From the NCBI RefSeq assembly GCF_007556775.1, contig NZ_CP041742.1, forward strand, positions 1,054,001 through 1,118,000: 64,000 nucleotides of DNA, written 5' to 3'. This stretch comes from Lysobacter lycopersici. GTDB taxonomy: Bacteria; Pseudomonadota; Gammaproteobacteria; Xanthomonadales; Xanthomonadaceae. Under the pieces are notes generated by a model. The model worked only from the letters and a program-made list of their open reading frames with translations. It ran no database searches and was not told the DNA's origin. Shown piece by piece: positions 24,659 to 32,692 of this stretch. The position numbers and the translations under genes are program-made. Positions within the stretch are counted from its first letter, which is position 1, and the number at the start of each line of letters is the position of its first letter.

Positions 24659-26677
24659 ATGCCCGCAGCCCGACCGCTCGTCGTCTCCCTCGGCCTCGCC
24701 CTCGCCACCACCCTCGTCGCCGGCACCGCCGATGCGGCGAAGAAGAAGCGCGGCAGCAGTCCGGCGAAATCGACGACGAGCAGCGCCTGCAGCGATTACT
24801 ACGCGTCGGTGAACAAGGCGTGGATGGATGCGAATCCCGCCGATCCGGCGAGCGGCGAAACCTCCGTGCTCGGGCAGTTGAACGCGCTGGCGCGGCAGCA
24901 GCAGATCGACCTGCTGAACGCAGCGATGCAGTCGCCGCAGACCGCGAACCAGAAGCTGCTTGGCGATTTCTGGGCCAGCGGCCTCGACGAGGCCTCGGTG
25001 GAAGCGAACGGCGCGAATCCGATCGCGCCGCTGCTCAAGCGCATCGACGGCATCCGCCGCGACCGCGACATCGCGCCGGCGATCGCCGCGCTGCACCAGG
25101 TCGGCATCCCGGTCGCGTTCGACTTCGCCGCCGACATCGACCTCTCCGATCCGAACCGCTACATCGGCTACTTCACCCAGGGCGGCCTCGGCCTGCACGA
25201 CCCCGCGTTCTACACGCGCACCGACGCCGACGCGCGCGCGCTGATGGCGCGCTATGCCGACTACGTGCGCAAGATACTGACCCTCGCCGGCACCAAGCCG
25301 GAGAAGCTCGAGGCGGACGCAGGCGCGGTCGTCGCCATCGAAACCGCCATCGCCCAGGCCTCGCGCCCGCAGCAGGCGATGCAGGATCCGCGCAGCAACT
25401 ACGCATTGGTCGAAATCGGTGGACTGAAGAAGCAATACCCGCACCTGCAGCTGGCCGATTTCCTGGCTGCGCAAGGGGTGAAGGACACCCGCGTCTCGCT
25501 GGCGAACACGCAGTTGTTCGCGCAACTCGATTCGATGGTCGATGCCTACAAGCCCGATGCGTGGAAAGCCTACCTGCGCTACCAGGTCGGCGCGGCGATG
25601 GCGCCCTACCTGTCCAAGGCGTGGCGCGACGTCGATTTCGATTTCCGTGGCCGCGTGCTGCGCGGGGAACTCGCGCCGCGTTCGCGCCAGCAACTGGTGC
25701 TGGACGCGATCAACCAGGCCGGCGGCCCGATCCTCGCCAGCGAATACGTCGCGAAATACCTGCCGCTGGCCACGCGCGCCCGCGCCGAAGCCGTCGCCGA
25801 CGCCGTGCGCGACGCGATGTCGAGCGCGATCGACGGCAACACGTGGATGAGCGCGGAAGCGAAAACCGAAGCCAAGGCCAAGCTGGCGAAATTGAAGATC
25901 GAGATCGGCGCGCCGGCGCACGATCCGGCCTTCGACGTGAAGCCGCTGGGGCGCGGCAACTTCGGCGACGACATGCTCATCGCCTCGACCTGGCGGCACA
26001 CGGTGGAAATGCGCCGCATCGGCCTCAACGACGGCCAACGTCGCTGGGACGTGCTGCCGCAGCAGCCTTCGGTCGGCTACGACCCGATGAAGAACCACCT
26101 CGTCGTCACCGCCGCCGCGCTGCAGGCGCCGATCCTCGACATGACCGCCGATCCGCGCGAGCACTACGGCGCGTTCGGCGCGCTGATCGGCCACGAGCTG
26201 ACGCATGCGTTCGATGCCAAGGGCCACCTGGTCGATGCCTCGTTCGCGATACGCGACTGGTGGACGCCGGCCGACACCGCGGCATGGAATGCGCGCACCG
26301 CGCAGATCGTCGAGCAGTTCAACGGTTATCGTTATCCGGAGCTGACCAGCAACGTCAACGGCAGCATGACCGCGACCGAGAACCTCGCCGACGTGGCCGG
26401 GCTCGAGCTGGCGTGGAATGCGCTTGCGACGACGCAGGGCGGCACGCTGACCAGTACGGAGAAGCAGAAGTTCTTCGACGGCTGGGCCAAGTTGTGGCCG
26501 CAGCACATGACCGCCGAGGGTGCCGCGCGCCTCGCGGCTTCGGACCAGCACGCACCGGGCGTGTGGCGCACCAACGGCCCGCTCGCGAACCTGCCCGCCT
26601 TCGGCGAGAGCTTCAAGTGCAAGGCCGGCGGTTCGATGCAGTTGCCGGAGTCGAAGCAGACGAAGGTTTGGCGTTGA
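24659..26677 (+). CDS. M13 family zinc metallopeptidase, diverged copy 4
   Basis: A 672-residue protein with a Sec signal (ending ADAA) and a basic, serine-rich spacer. It is clearly the most diverged of the four: the N-domain motif reads CSDYYASVNKAW, and the NAYYNP motif of the others is replaced by VGYDPMKNHLVVTAAALQ. Zinc ligands are retained (HELTH, His512 and His516; ENLAD, Glu574), so activity is likely, but the altered substrate-side segment suggests a different specificity. Its ATG at 24659 begins the signal peptide. The last residues include the usual Cys and Trp. Confidence 0.93.
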   Translation: MPAARPLVVSLGLALATTLVAGTADAAKKKRGSSPAKSTTSSACSDYYASVNKAWMDANPADPASGETSVLGQLNALARQQQIDLLNAAMQSPQTANQKLLGDFWASGLDEASVEANGANPIAPLLKRIDGIRRDRDIAPAIAALHQVGIPVAFDFAADIDLSDPNRYIGYFTQGGLGLHDPAFYTRTDADARALMARYADYVRKILTLAGTKPEKLEADAGAVVAIETAIAQASRPQQAMQDPRSNYALVEIGGLKKQYPHLQLADFLAAQGVKDTRVSLANTQLFAQLDSMVDAYKPDAWKAYLRYQVGAAMAPYLSKAWRDVDFDFRGRVLRGELAPRSRQQLVLDAINQAGGPILASEYVAKYLPLATRARAEAVADAVRDAMSSAIDGNTWMSAEAKTEAKAKLAKLKIEIGAPAHDPAFDVKPLGRGNFGDDMLIASTWRHTVEMRRIGLNDGQRRWDVLPQQPSVGYDPMKNHLVVTAAALQAPILDMTADPREHYGAFGALIGHELTHAFDAKGHLVDASFAIRDWWTPADTAAWNARTAQIVEQFNGYRYPELTSNVNGSMTATENLADVAGLELAWNALATTQGGTLTSTEKQKFFDGWAKLWPQHMTAEGAARLAASDQHAPGVWRTNGPLANLPAFGESFKCKAGGSMQLPESKQTKVWR

Positions 26678-26701
26678 CGCATCGACACCGACCGGACAAC
26701 A

Positions 26702-26734
26702 AAAAAGCCCCGCGATGCGGGGCTTTTTATTTTT
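26702..26734. terminator. Bidirectional Rho-independent terminator
   Basis: AAAAAGCCCCGC pairs with GCGGGGCTTTTT around GAT; T runs on both strands let it end both the fourth M13 gene and the converging small membrane-protein gene. Confidence 0.92.
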
Positions 26735-26756
26735 CGTCATTCCTTGGGGATGACAT

Positions 26757-27062
26757 TCATTCCGAAAACAGCGCCATCAGCAGCCAGCAGACGACGAAAA
26801 CCACTGGCGTCGTATAAAAGAAGAAGCGAGCAACGCCAATCTTTCTTTTCACATCTTCCGGAAAATCGTCTCGCGGCAATGAATTGTCCAACATCAATTC
26901 GACTGTCGCGATGGAATTTTTCCACCCGAGCGACTCCGCTAGCTTGCCAACCTTTCCGAAGTCCTCGAACAGCACACGGACAGCCCTGAGGGCACGTCTC
27001 GCAAAGTAAATGTAAAGCGCCACATATCCCACCGCAGGCCAGTAGAAAACATGTGCATGCAT
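26757..27062 (-). CDS. Small membrane protein of unknown function
   Basis: A 101-residue protein with two predicted membrane segments: one near the N-terminus (FYWPAVGYVALYIYF) and one at the C-terminus (VVFVVCWLLMALF), separated by a charged region (DDFPEDVKRK). The codons and base composition are distinctly less GC-rich than those of all neighbours, which points to a gene from another source. It ends against the bidirectional terminator and lies 44 bases downstream of the rhomboid gene on the same strand. No family recognised. Confidence 0.6.
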   Translation of the reverse strand: MHAHVFYWPAVGYVALYIYFARRALRAVRVLFEDFGKVGKLAESLGWKNSIATVELMLDNSLPRDDFPEDVKRKIGVARFFFYTTPVVFVVCWLLMALFSE

Positions 27063-27106
27063 CGACTTCTTCCTACAGCCAAGCCTGACCGCCGTCCCCG
27101 GAGACT

Positions 27107-27760
27107 CTACCGCACGATCCTCGGCCTCGGCGGTCCGCGCCGGCCGAACGGCGGTTGCCCTCGCCAGTAGCGGATCATCAACCAGCCGAACAACATGCCG
27201 CCGAGGTGCGCGAAATGCGCCACGCCCGGCTGCAGGCCGGTGAAGCCCATCAGCAATTCAATTGCGCCGTACACGATCACCAGCGTCCGCGCCTTCATCG
27301 GGATCGGCGGGATCAGCAGCATGACGCGCTGGTTCGGGAACAACATCCCGTACGCGAGCAGCAGGCCGAACACGCCACCGGATGCCCCCATCGTGGCCCC
27401 GATTCCACCGGTGTTTGCAGCCATCCATGAAGTCAGCAGCAACTGGCAGATGCCTGCGCCGACAACGCAAACCATGTAGTAGTTGAAGAACCTCTTCTCG
27501 CCCCATGTGTATTCCAGCGGCGCGCCGAACATGAAAAGCGCCAGCATGTTGAAGGCGATATGCGCGAAGTTGGTCGGATCGTGCAGGAAGGCGTAGGTGA
27601 CCAATTGCCAGGGTCGAAACCACTGCATGTCGCTGCCGGCGACATACGGCCATAGCTCGAGAAATGCGTATCGCTGCTCGCCCAGGGCCAACTGAAGGCA
27701 GAAGCAGACGATGTTCGCGATCAGCAATCCCTTGGTGACGCGAGGCAGGTTGAACGGCAT
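27107..27760 (-). CDS. Rhomboid-family intramembrane serine protease
   Basis: A 217-residue polytopic membrane protein with about six transmembrane helices. The catalytic dyad is present: the G-A-S-G motif gives Ser127, and AHFAHLGG gives His185. HIAFNML (residues 67-73) is the usual helix-2 motif. The C-terminus is a short basic tail. The 217-residue length fits the short bacterial form. Start MPFNLPRVTK lies 38 bases from the divergent oxygenase gene. Confidence 0.93.
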   Translation of the reverse strand: MPFNLPRVTKGLLIANIVCFCLQLALGEQRYAFLELWPYVAGSDMQWFRPWQLVTYAFLHDPTNFAHIAFNMLALFMFGAPLEYTWGEKRFFNYYMVCVVGAGICQLLLTSWMAANTGGIGATMGASGGVFGLLLAYGMLFPNQRVMLLIPPIPMKARTLVIVYGAIELLMGFTGLQPGVAHFAHLGGMLFGWLMIRYWRGQPPFGRRGPPRPRIVR

Positions 27761-27798
27761 GCAGGTCGTTCCGTGATGAGCGCGCCTATGATACCGGC

Positions 27799-28428
27799 AT
27801 GCCGTGCAGCGACTTTTCACCCATCCCCGACATCGCCACCGGCGACCACGACGCGCTCGCGGACGCGCTGGCCACGCGCGGCACCTGCCGCATCCTCGGC
27901 CTGCCAGATGCCGATTCGACCCACGCCTTGCGCGAGGACCTGTTGCGCCTGACCGACGCCGGCGAACTCTCGCCCGCGGCGACCGGCCGTGGCGAGGGTC
28001 GTGCCTTGCAACCCACGCTGCGCGGCGACCGCACGCTGTGGCTGGACGATGCGCGTTGCGGCGCGGCGACCGGCGCCTTCCTCGCCTCGCTCGATGCACT
28101 GCGCGTCGCCTTGAACGAACGCCTGTTCCTCGGTCTCGCCGAAGTCGAAGCGCACTACGCGCGCTACGCGCCGGGCACCGGCTACGCGCGCCACCGCGAC
28201 CGTTTCCGCGACAGCGATGCGCGCGTGATCTCGCTGGTCGCCTACCTCAACGACGACTGGAACATCGACGACGGCGGCGCATTGCGCCTGCACCTCGACG
28301 GTGGCGCAATCGACATTCCACCGCTGGGCGGCACCGCGGTCTGCTTCCGCAGCGAAATCGAACACGAGGTGTTGCCCGCGGCGTGCGAGCGATTGAGCAT
28401 CGCCGCGTGGTTCCGCCGTCGTCCTTGA
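27799..28428 (+). CDS. 2OG-Fe(II) oxygenase (prolyl 4-hydroxylase-like)
   Basis: A 209-residue protein. The double-stranded beta-helix iron site is visible: His and Asp in YARHRDRF, the distal His in IEHEVLPA, and the 2-oxoglutarate-binding Arg in ERLSIAAWF. The YLNDDWNIDDGGALRL segment is typical of the PHYH/P4H-like 2OG-Fe(II) oxygenases found across Gammaproteobacteria. Substrate unknown. Divergent from the rhomboid gene. Confidence 0.88.
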   Translation: MPCSDFSPIPDIATGDHDALADALATRGTCRILGLPDADSTHALREDLLRLTDAGELSPAATGRGEGRALQPTLRGDRTLWLDDARCGAATGAFLASLDALRVALNERLFLGLAEVEAHYARYAPGTGYARHRDRFRDSDARVISLVAYLNDDWNIDDGGALRLHLDGGAIDIPPLGGTAVCFRSEIEHEVLPAACERLSIAAWFRRRP

Positions 28429-28443
28429 TCCTTGCGGCTTTTG

Positions 28444-28533
28444 TGGGAGCGGGTTGAACAGCCATCCGGCTGTTAAAAGCGCCAGCCGCGACGGGAGTTC
28501 AAAATCAAAATGGATCCCGGCTTTCGCCGGGAT
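28444..28533. repeat. Composite intergenic repeat (GTGGGAGC half-element plus CCCGGC hairpin)
   Basis: TGTGGGAGCGGG at 28444 starts an incomplete element, AACAGCC-ATCC-GGCTGTT (28459-28476) forms a hairpin, and ATCCCGGC-TTTC-GCCGGGAT (28514-28533) is the single-arm relative of the element at 16232. It fills most of the 119-base gap between the oxygenase and Atl-like genes, which converge. Confidence 0.7.
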
Positions 28534-28547
28534 GACGGCATCGAGGC

Positions 28548-28877
28548 CTACATCCCCCACACCTGCTCGTCGATGCTCGCATCCGCGCGCGGCATGCGCA
28601 CGCGGCCATCGCGCACGTCCACGCCTTCGGCTCGCAACCGCTTCGCCTGTTCCTTGAATCCGCGCGACCCCGGCGGGAACGCGATGCGCCCGTCCGAACG
28701 CAGGATGCGGTGCCACGGCAGGCCGGGATCCTCGTTGCCGCTCAGCACGCGCGCCACCATGCGTGCGCGGCCGGGCAGCCCTGCACGGCGCGCGATATGG
28801 CCGTAACCGGCGACTTCGCCACGCGGAACGGCGCGGATCGCGGCTAGGATGCGCTCGATGGCGGACGCGGGTTCCAT
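28548..28877 (-). CDS. Alkyltransferase-like protein (Atl type), Trp in place of the active-site Cys
   Basis: A 109-residue MGMT-fold DNA-binding protein. The active-site position of MGMT is PCHR; here it is P-W-H-R (Trp55, His56, Arg57), so the protein cannot transfer alkyl groups to itself. This matches Atl proteins, which recognise O6-alkylguanine and direct it to nucleotide excision repair. The helix-turn-helix segment with the Arg finger (GRARMVARVL) and the GEVAGYGHIAR N-terminal segment are present. Divergent from the YbjN-like gene. Confidence 0.92.
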   Translation of the reverse strand: MEPASAIERILAAIRAVPRGEVAGYGHIARRAGLPGRARMVARVLSGNEDPGLPWHRILRSDGRIAFPPGSRGFKEQAKRLRAEGVDVRDGRVRMPRADASIDEQVWGM

Positions 28878-28919
28878 CTGCGGTTAGCATAGCCGCATCG
28901 TTCCCCCGGACGTCATTCA

Positions 28920-29330
28920 ATGCAGAACTTCGAACAGGTTCGCGGCCACCTCGCCGCCAGCGGCTACCGCATCTCCATGCAGGAACCCTACGTGGTGTGC
29001 GTGGAACTCTCGCTCGACGGCGGCAAGCGCCACCAGGCGATCTTCCTGTCCGAACTGCAGGACGACGACGAACGCGCCTACCTGCGCGCGAGCACGGTGA
29101 TCGCGCCGACCACCGGCATCGACGGCAAGCGCGCGCTCGCGTTCAACTGGGAAAGCCGCGTCGGCTACCTCGCCATCGGCGAACTCGACGGCGTGCCCTA
29201 CCTGCAACTGTGCGAGAACCGCCCCTACGACAGCCTCGACGCCGCCGAAATCGATCGCCTCATCCTCGAGATCGGCGGCATGGGCGACCGCCTCGAGCAC
29301 GTGCTCTCGGCCGGCGGGGATTTGTTGTAG
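28920..29330 (+). CDS. YbjN-like / type III chaperone-fold small protein
   Basis: A 136-residue cytoplasmic protein. The pattern (LSLDGGKRHQAIFL, then DDDERAYLRASTVIAP, ALAFNWESRVGYLAIGEL, YLQLCENRPYDSLDAAEIDRL, ADRLEH-like end) resembles the YbjN / CesT chaperone-fold family, but I am only moderately sure. No catalytic residues are visible. Its TAG stop is the TAG of the GTAGGGCGGG palindrome that also supplies the stop of the converging pit gene. Confidence 0.8.
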   Translation: MQNFEQVRGHLAASGYRISMQEPYVVCVELSLDGGKRHQAIFLSELQDDDERAYLRASTVIAPTTGIDGKRALAFNWESRVGYLAIGELDGVPYLQLCENRPYDSLDAAEIDRLILEIGGMGDRLEHVLSAGGDLL

Positions 29331-29397
29331 GGCGGGTCTCGACCCGCCGTTGGGAAACGCTGATTGCGCGGAAATGGCGGGTTAAAACCCGCCCTAC
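29327..29397. repeat. Two-arm GTAGGGCGGG palindrome shared by two converging gene ends
   Basis: Left arm GTAGGGCGGGTCTCGACCCGCC and right arm GGCGGGTTAAAACCCGCCCTAC each fold as a hairpin and also complement each other. The TAG of the left arm is the stop of the YbjN-like gene (29328-29330), and the TAG of the right arm on the minus strand is the stop of pit (29394-29396). Confidence 0.9.
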
Positions 29398-30518
29398 GCC
29401 CAACCGGCGACTTCGATCAACTTGTACAGCCCGTAGGCGACGCCGCCGGCGGCGGGGATCGTCAGTATCCATGCCCAGACGATGCGCTCGATCACGCCGA
29501 GCTTGAGCGCGCGCGGGTTCTTGGCGAAGCCCACGCCCATGATCACGGTGGAAACCGTGTGCGTGGTCGAGACCGGCATGCCGAAATGCGCAGCCGCCAT
29601 CAGCACCGTGGCCGAACTCGTATCGACCGCGAAACCGTCCAGCGGATGCAGTTTCACCATCTTGTGGCCGAGCGTCTTGATGATGCGCCAGCCACCGGAG
29701 GCGGTGCCCGCGGCCATCACCAGCGCGCAGGTGACGACGATCCAGGTCGCGACGTCCTTCTCGCCCGCGCCCGCCGCCGGATGCAGGAAGGCCAGCCACG
29801 CCGGAAGGTCGTTGAAGGCGCCCGCGGCCTGCGCGCCGAACAGCGTCAGCGCGATCACGCCCATGGTCTTCTGCGCATCGTTGTGGCCGTGCGCGTAACC
29901 CATGTACGCGGCGGAAACGATCTGCAGCTTGCCGAAGATCGCGTTGATCCAGCGCGGTCGCGCGAGGCGCTTGAGCGGGCCTCCGGCGCGTTCCATGCCC
30001 GAGATCAGCGCCCATAGCAGCACCATCAGCAACACCCCGAGCACGAAGCCGACCAGCGGCGAGGTGACCATCGGGAAGAACACCTTCCAGACCAGGCCCT
30101 TGTTGTGCGCCCAGTCGCCGACGTTCTGCGCCCAGATCAGCGAATGCCAGTCGTTGTGCGAAGCCGACAGCGCCGCGCCGCACAGACCGCCGATCAGCGC
30201 GTGCGAGGACGACGACGGCAGGCCGAACCACCAGGTCAGCAGGTTCCAGGCGATGGCGCCGGACAGCGCGCACAGCACCAATTGCGAAGTCGCTTCGACG
30301 ACGTCGGTGTTGACGATGCCGGTGGCGATCGTCGCCGCGACCGCGGTGCCGGTGAGCGCGCCGACCAGGTTCATGATCGCGGCCAGGATCACCGCCTGCC
30401 CCGGCGTCAGCACCTTGGTCGCGACCGAGGCGGCGATGGAGTTGGCGGTGTCGTGGAAGCCGTTGATGAACTCGAAGACGAGCGCGACCGCCACGACCAC
30501 CAGCACGAGGGTCAGCAT
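29394..30518 (-). CDS. PitA-family inorganic phosphate transporter
   Basis: A 374-residue Pit-family (PF01384) membrane symporter with about ten predicted transmembrane helices. The two family signature segments are seen: GFHDTANSIA near residue 20 and GHNDAQKTMG in the second half. Length is within the short bacterial Pit range. The DUF47/PhoU-like partner is 12 bases upstream on the same strand, the usual pair. A candidate PhoB box precedes the partner. The stop is supplied by a GTAGGG repeat. Confidence 0.94.
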   Translation of the reverse strand: MLTLVLVVVAVALVFEFINGFHDTANSIAASVATKVLTPGQAVILAAIMNLVGALTGTAVAATIATGIVNTDVVEATSQLVLCALSGAIAWNLLTWWFGLPSSSSHALIGGLCGAALSASHNDWHSLIWAQNVGDWAHNKGLVWKVFFPMVTSPLVGFVLGVLLMVLLWALISGMERAGGPLKRLARPRWINAIFGKLQIVSAAYMGYAHGHNDAQKTMGVIALTLFGAQAAGAFNDLPAWLAFLHPAAGAGEKDVATWIVVTCALVMAAGTASGGWRIIKTLGHKMVKLHPLDGFAVDTSSATVLMAAAHFGMPVSTTHTVSTVIMGVGFAKNPRALKLGVIERIVWAWILTIPAAGGVAYGLYKLIEVAGWA

Positions 30519-30530
30519 GGCTGCGGCGCC

Positions 30531-31157
30531 TTACGAATTCTTCAGCACGATCTGGTAGGCGACCACGCCGGCCTCGCGGCAGCGGTCGATGGCCTTCTCG
30601 AGGATTTCGAAGAACTCCTTGAGCAGGAACATCTCGCCCGCGTCGAGGCGGCCGGAATAGATGTCGCGGTGCAGTTCCAGGATCAGGCGGTCGGCCTCGG
30701 CCTCGAGCACGCGCAGGCGCTCGTTGAGCTTGCTCATTTCCTCGAGCCGCATCAGCCGCAGTTCGCCGACCATCTCCACCACCACGCCGGCGGCCTTCTC
30801 CAGCATCGCCGCGCGCGGGGCGAAATCGATGCCGTCGAGCCGGTGGCGGGCCAGCGCGAAGCGGTCGGCGAAGCGCTCGACCTGCTTGGGGATCTTGTAC
30901 AGCGCCGAGGACAGCGATTCGATGTCCTCGCGCTCGATCGGGGTGATGAAGCTGTCGACCAGCGCCTTGCCGATCTTGTCGGAGGCAACGCGCTCGCGCT
31001 GGCGCGCCAGCTTGAACGCGTCCAGGCCCATGTTGCGGCCCGGGTCCTTGAGCATTTCGTACAGCGCCTTGGTGCTGTCGTGCGCGGCCACGGCGGCCTC
31101 GTCGAGCAGGATGAAGAACTGCTTTCCGGAACCGAAGATGGTCTGGAGTGAAAACAT
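30531..31157 (-). CDS. DUF47 family (PhoU-like) Pit accessory protein
   Basis: A 208-residue helical cytoplasmic protein with the DUF47/PhoU-like fold (FFILLDEAAVAAH, TPIEREDIESLSSALY, EMVGELRLMRLEEMSKLNERL, EILEKAIDRCREAG). Such proteins accompany Pit transporters and are thought to modulate them. It is first in the unit, followed after 12 bases by pit. Upstream are four 11-base-spaced PhoB-like half-sites. Confidence 0.93.
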   Translation of the reverse strand: MFSLQTIFGSGKQFFILLDEAAVAAHDSTKALYEMLKDPGRNMGLDAFKLARQRERVASDKIGKALVDSFITPIEREDIESLSSALYKIPKQVERFADRFALARHRLDGIDFAPRAAMLEKAAGVVVEMVGELRLMRLEEMSKLNERLRVLEAEADRLILELHRDIYSGRLDAGEMFLLKEFFEILEKAIDRCREAGVVAYQIVLKNS

Positions 31158-31180
31158 GGCGGGGCCCCGGGTTGCAAAAC

Positions 31181-31219
31181 GATGGCAAGCCTATGGCCGA
31201 ATTATGACGGTTTCGTGAC
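31181..31219 (-). promoter_or_regulatory. Candidate PhoB box upstream of the DUF47-pit operon
   Basis: On the minus strand, half-sites start at 31219, 31208, 31197 and 31186, each 11 bases apart: GTCACGAAACC, GTCATAATTCG, GCCATAGGCTT, GCCATCG. The first two fit the CTGTCAT-type direct repeats of Pho boxes best; the last two are weaker. The spacing and the phosphate-transport gene downstream support the call, but no promoter was proven. Confidence 0.55.
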
Positions 31220-31381
31220 CCCGCGGCCGCCCGGGCCGTCCGCGCGGGCCGGTGGCGGCACCTTGCTATGATGGCGCTGCGCCCCCGCGCACCCTATGGA
31301 CGACGACATCCTCCCGCCGCCCCGCCGCCCCGCCGCCCCGCCGGCCAGCGCCACCCGCCTGCCTGGACAGGACAGCCGCGC

Positions 31382-32692
31382 ATGCTGCAGCTGCTGATCG
31401 TCCTGTTGCTGGTGCTGTGCAACGCCTTCTTCGCCATGTCCGAGATGGCGGTGATGACTTCGCGCAAGATCCGGCTCAAGCAGATGGCCGCGCACAGCCG
31501 CGGCGCGCGCAAGGCCCTGTCGCTGGCCGAGCACCCAGAAAGCTTCCTGTCCGCGGTGCAGCTGTGGATCACCCTGCTCAGCCTGCTCACCGGCTACTTC
31601 GGCGGCGAATCCATGGGCGGCAAGATCGCGGAACCGCTCGCGCGGATCGACTGGCTGGCGCCGTATGCCGACCGGATCGGCTTCGTTGCCGGTTTCCTGA
31701 TCATGCTGTTCCTGTTCGGCCTGGTCGGCGAACTGGTGCCCAAGCGCATCGGCACGCTGCGCCCGGAACAGATCGCCTCGGCGGTCGCCTATCCGATGGA
31801 TTTCTTTGCGCGCGCGGCCAAGCCCTTCGTGGTCGCGCTGTCCTGGTGCACGCGCACGGTGATGCGCGCGATCGGCCTGGGTCAGGGCGATGCCGCGCAC
31901 GTGACCGAGGAGGAAATCCGCCTGCTGGTGAGCGAAAGCCACGAGCAGGGCCTGATCGACGACGACGAACGCAACATGATGAACCGGGTCATGCGCCTGG
32001 GCGACCGCACCGCCGAAAGCCTGATGACGCCGCGCACCCGCATCGTCTGGCTCGACGCCGGCGCCGCGTTCGAGGAAAACCTCGCCGAGATGCGCGCCAC
32101 GCCCTACTCGCGCTACCCGGTCTACCGCGACAGCGACGCCGACGTGCTCGGCGTGCTCGAAGTGAAATCGCTGCTCGACCGACTCGACGACCGCGAGCCG
32201 GACCTGTTCCGCGAACTGCGCCCGGCGGTGTTCGTCTCCGAATCCACGCACGCGCTGAAATTGCTCGAGATTTTCCGCGAGGAACAGCAGTCGCTGGCGC
32301 TGGTGGTGGACGAATACGGCGACGTCACCGGCATGGTCACGGTGAACGATTTGATGGGCGCGGTGGTCGGGCGCATCCAGTCCGGCGAGAACCAGGACAA
32401 CGACCCGCTGGTGGTGGAACGCGACGACGGCTCGCTGCTGGTCGACGGCGGCCTGCCGGTGGAGGAACTGCGCGAACTGCTCGGCGGCGGTGCGCTGCCC
32501 GACGAGGACGAGCACGATTTCCACACCGCCGCGGGCATGCTGATCGCGCATTTCGGCCGCATCCCGCGCGTCGGCGAGCACTTCGACTGGAACGGATGGC
32601 GGATCGAGGTCGTCGACCTCGACGGGCCGCGCATCGACAAGCTGCTGCTCGAACGCATCGCGCAGGACGCGCGCCATGTCGAAGACGCCTGA
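31382..32692 (+). CDS. CorC/CNNM-type hemolysin-family membrane protein
   Basis: A 436-residue protein. The N-terminal DUF21 membrane domain (LLIVLLLVLCNAFFAMSEMAV; about four helices, residues 1-195) is followed by two CBS domains (residues about 210-345; MTPRTRIVWLDAGA and VVDEYGDVTGMVTV are typical) and a C-terminal CorC_HlyC transporter-associated domain (about 355-435). Such proteins are linked to magnesium/cobalt efflux. The ATG at 31382 gives the canonical start MLQLLIV. The distal end overlaps the ExoD-family gene by 17 bases. Confidence 0.92.
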   Translation: MLQLLIVLLLVLCNAFFAMSEMAVMTSRKIRLKQMAAHSRGARKALSLAEHPESFLSAVQLWITLLSLLTGYFGGESMGGKIAEPLARIDWLAPYADRIGFVAGFLIMLFLFGLVGELVPKRIGTLRPEQIASAVAYPMDFFARAAKPFVVALSWCTRTVMRAIGLGQGDAAHVTEEEIRLLVSESHEQGLIDDDERNMMNRVMRLGDRTAESLMTPRTRIVWLDAGAAFEENLAEMRATPYSRYPVYRDSDADVLGVLEVKSLLDRLDDREPDLFRELRPAVFVSESTHALKLLEIFREEQQSLALVVDEYGDVTGMVTVNDLMGAVVGRIQSGENQDNDPLVVERDDGSLLVDGGLPVEELRELLGGGALPDEDEHDFHTAAGMLIAHFGRIPRVGEHFDWNGWRIEVVDLDGPRIDKLLLERIAQDARHVEDA

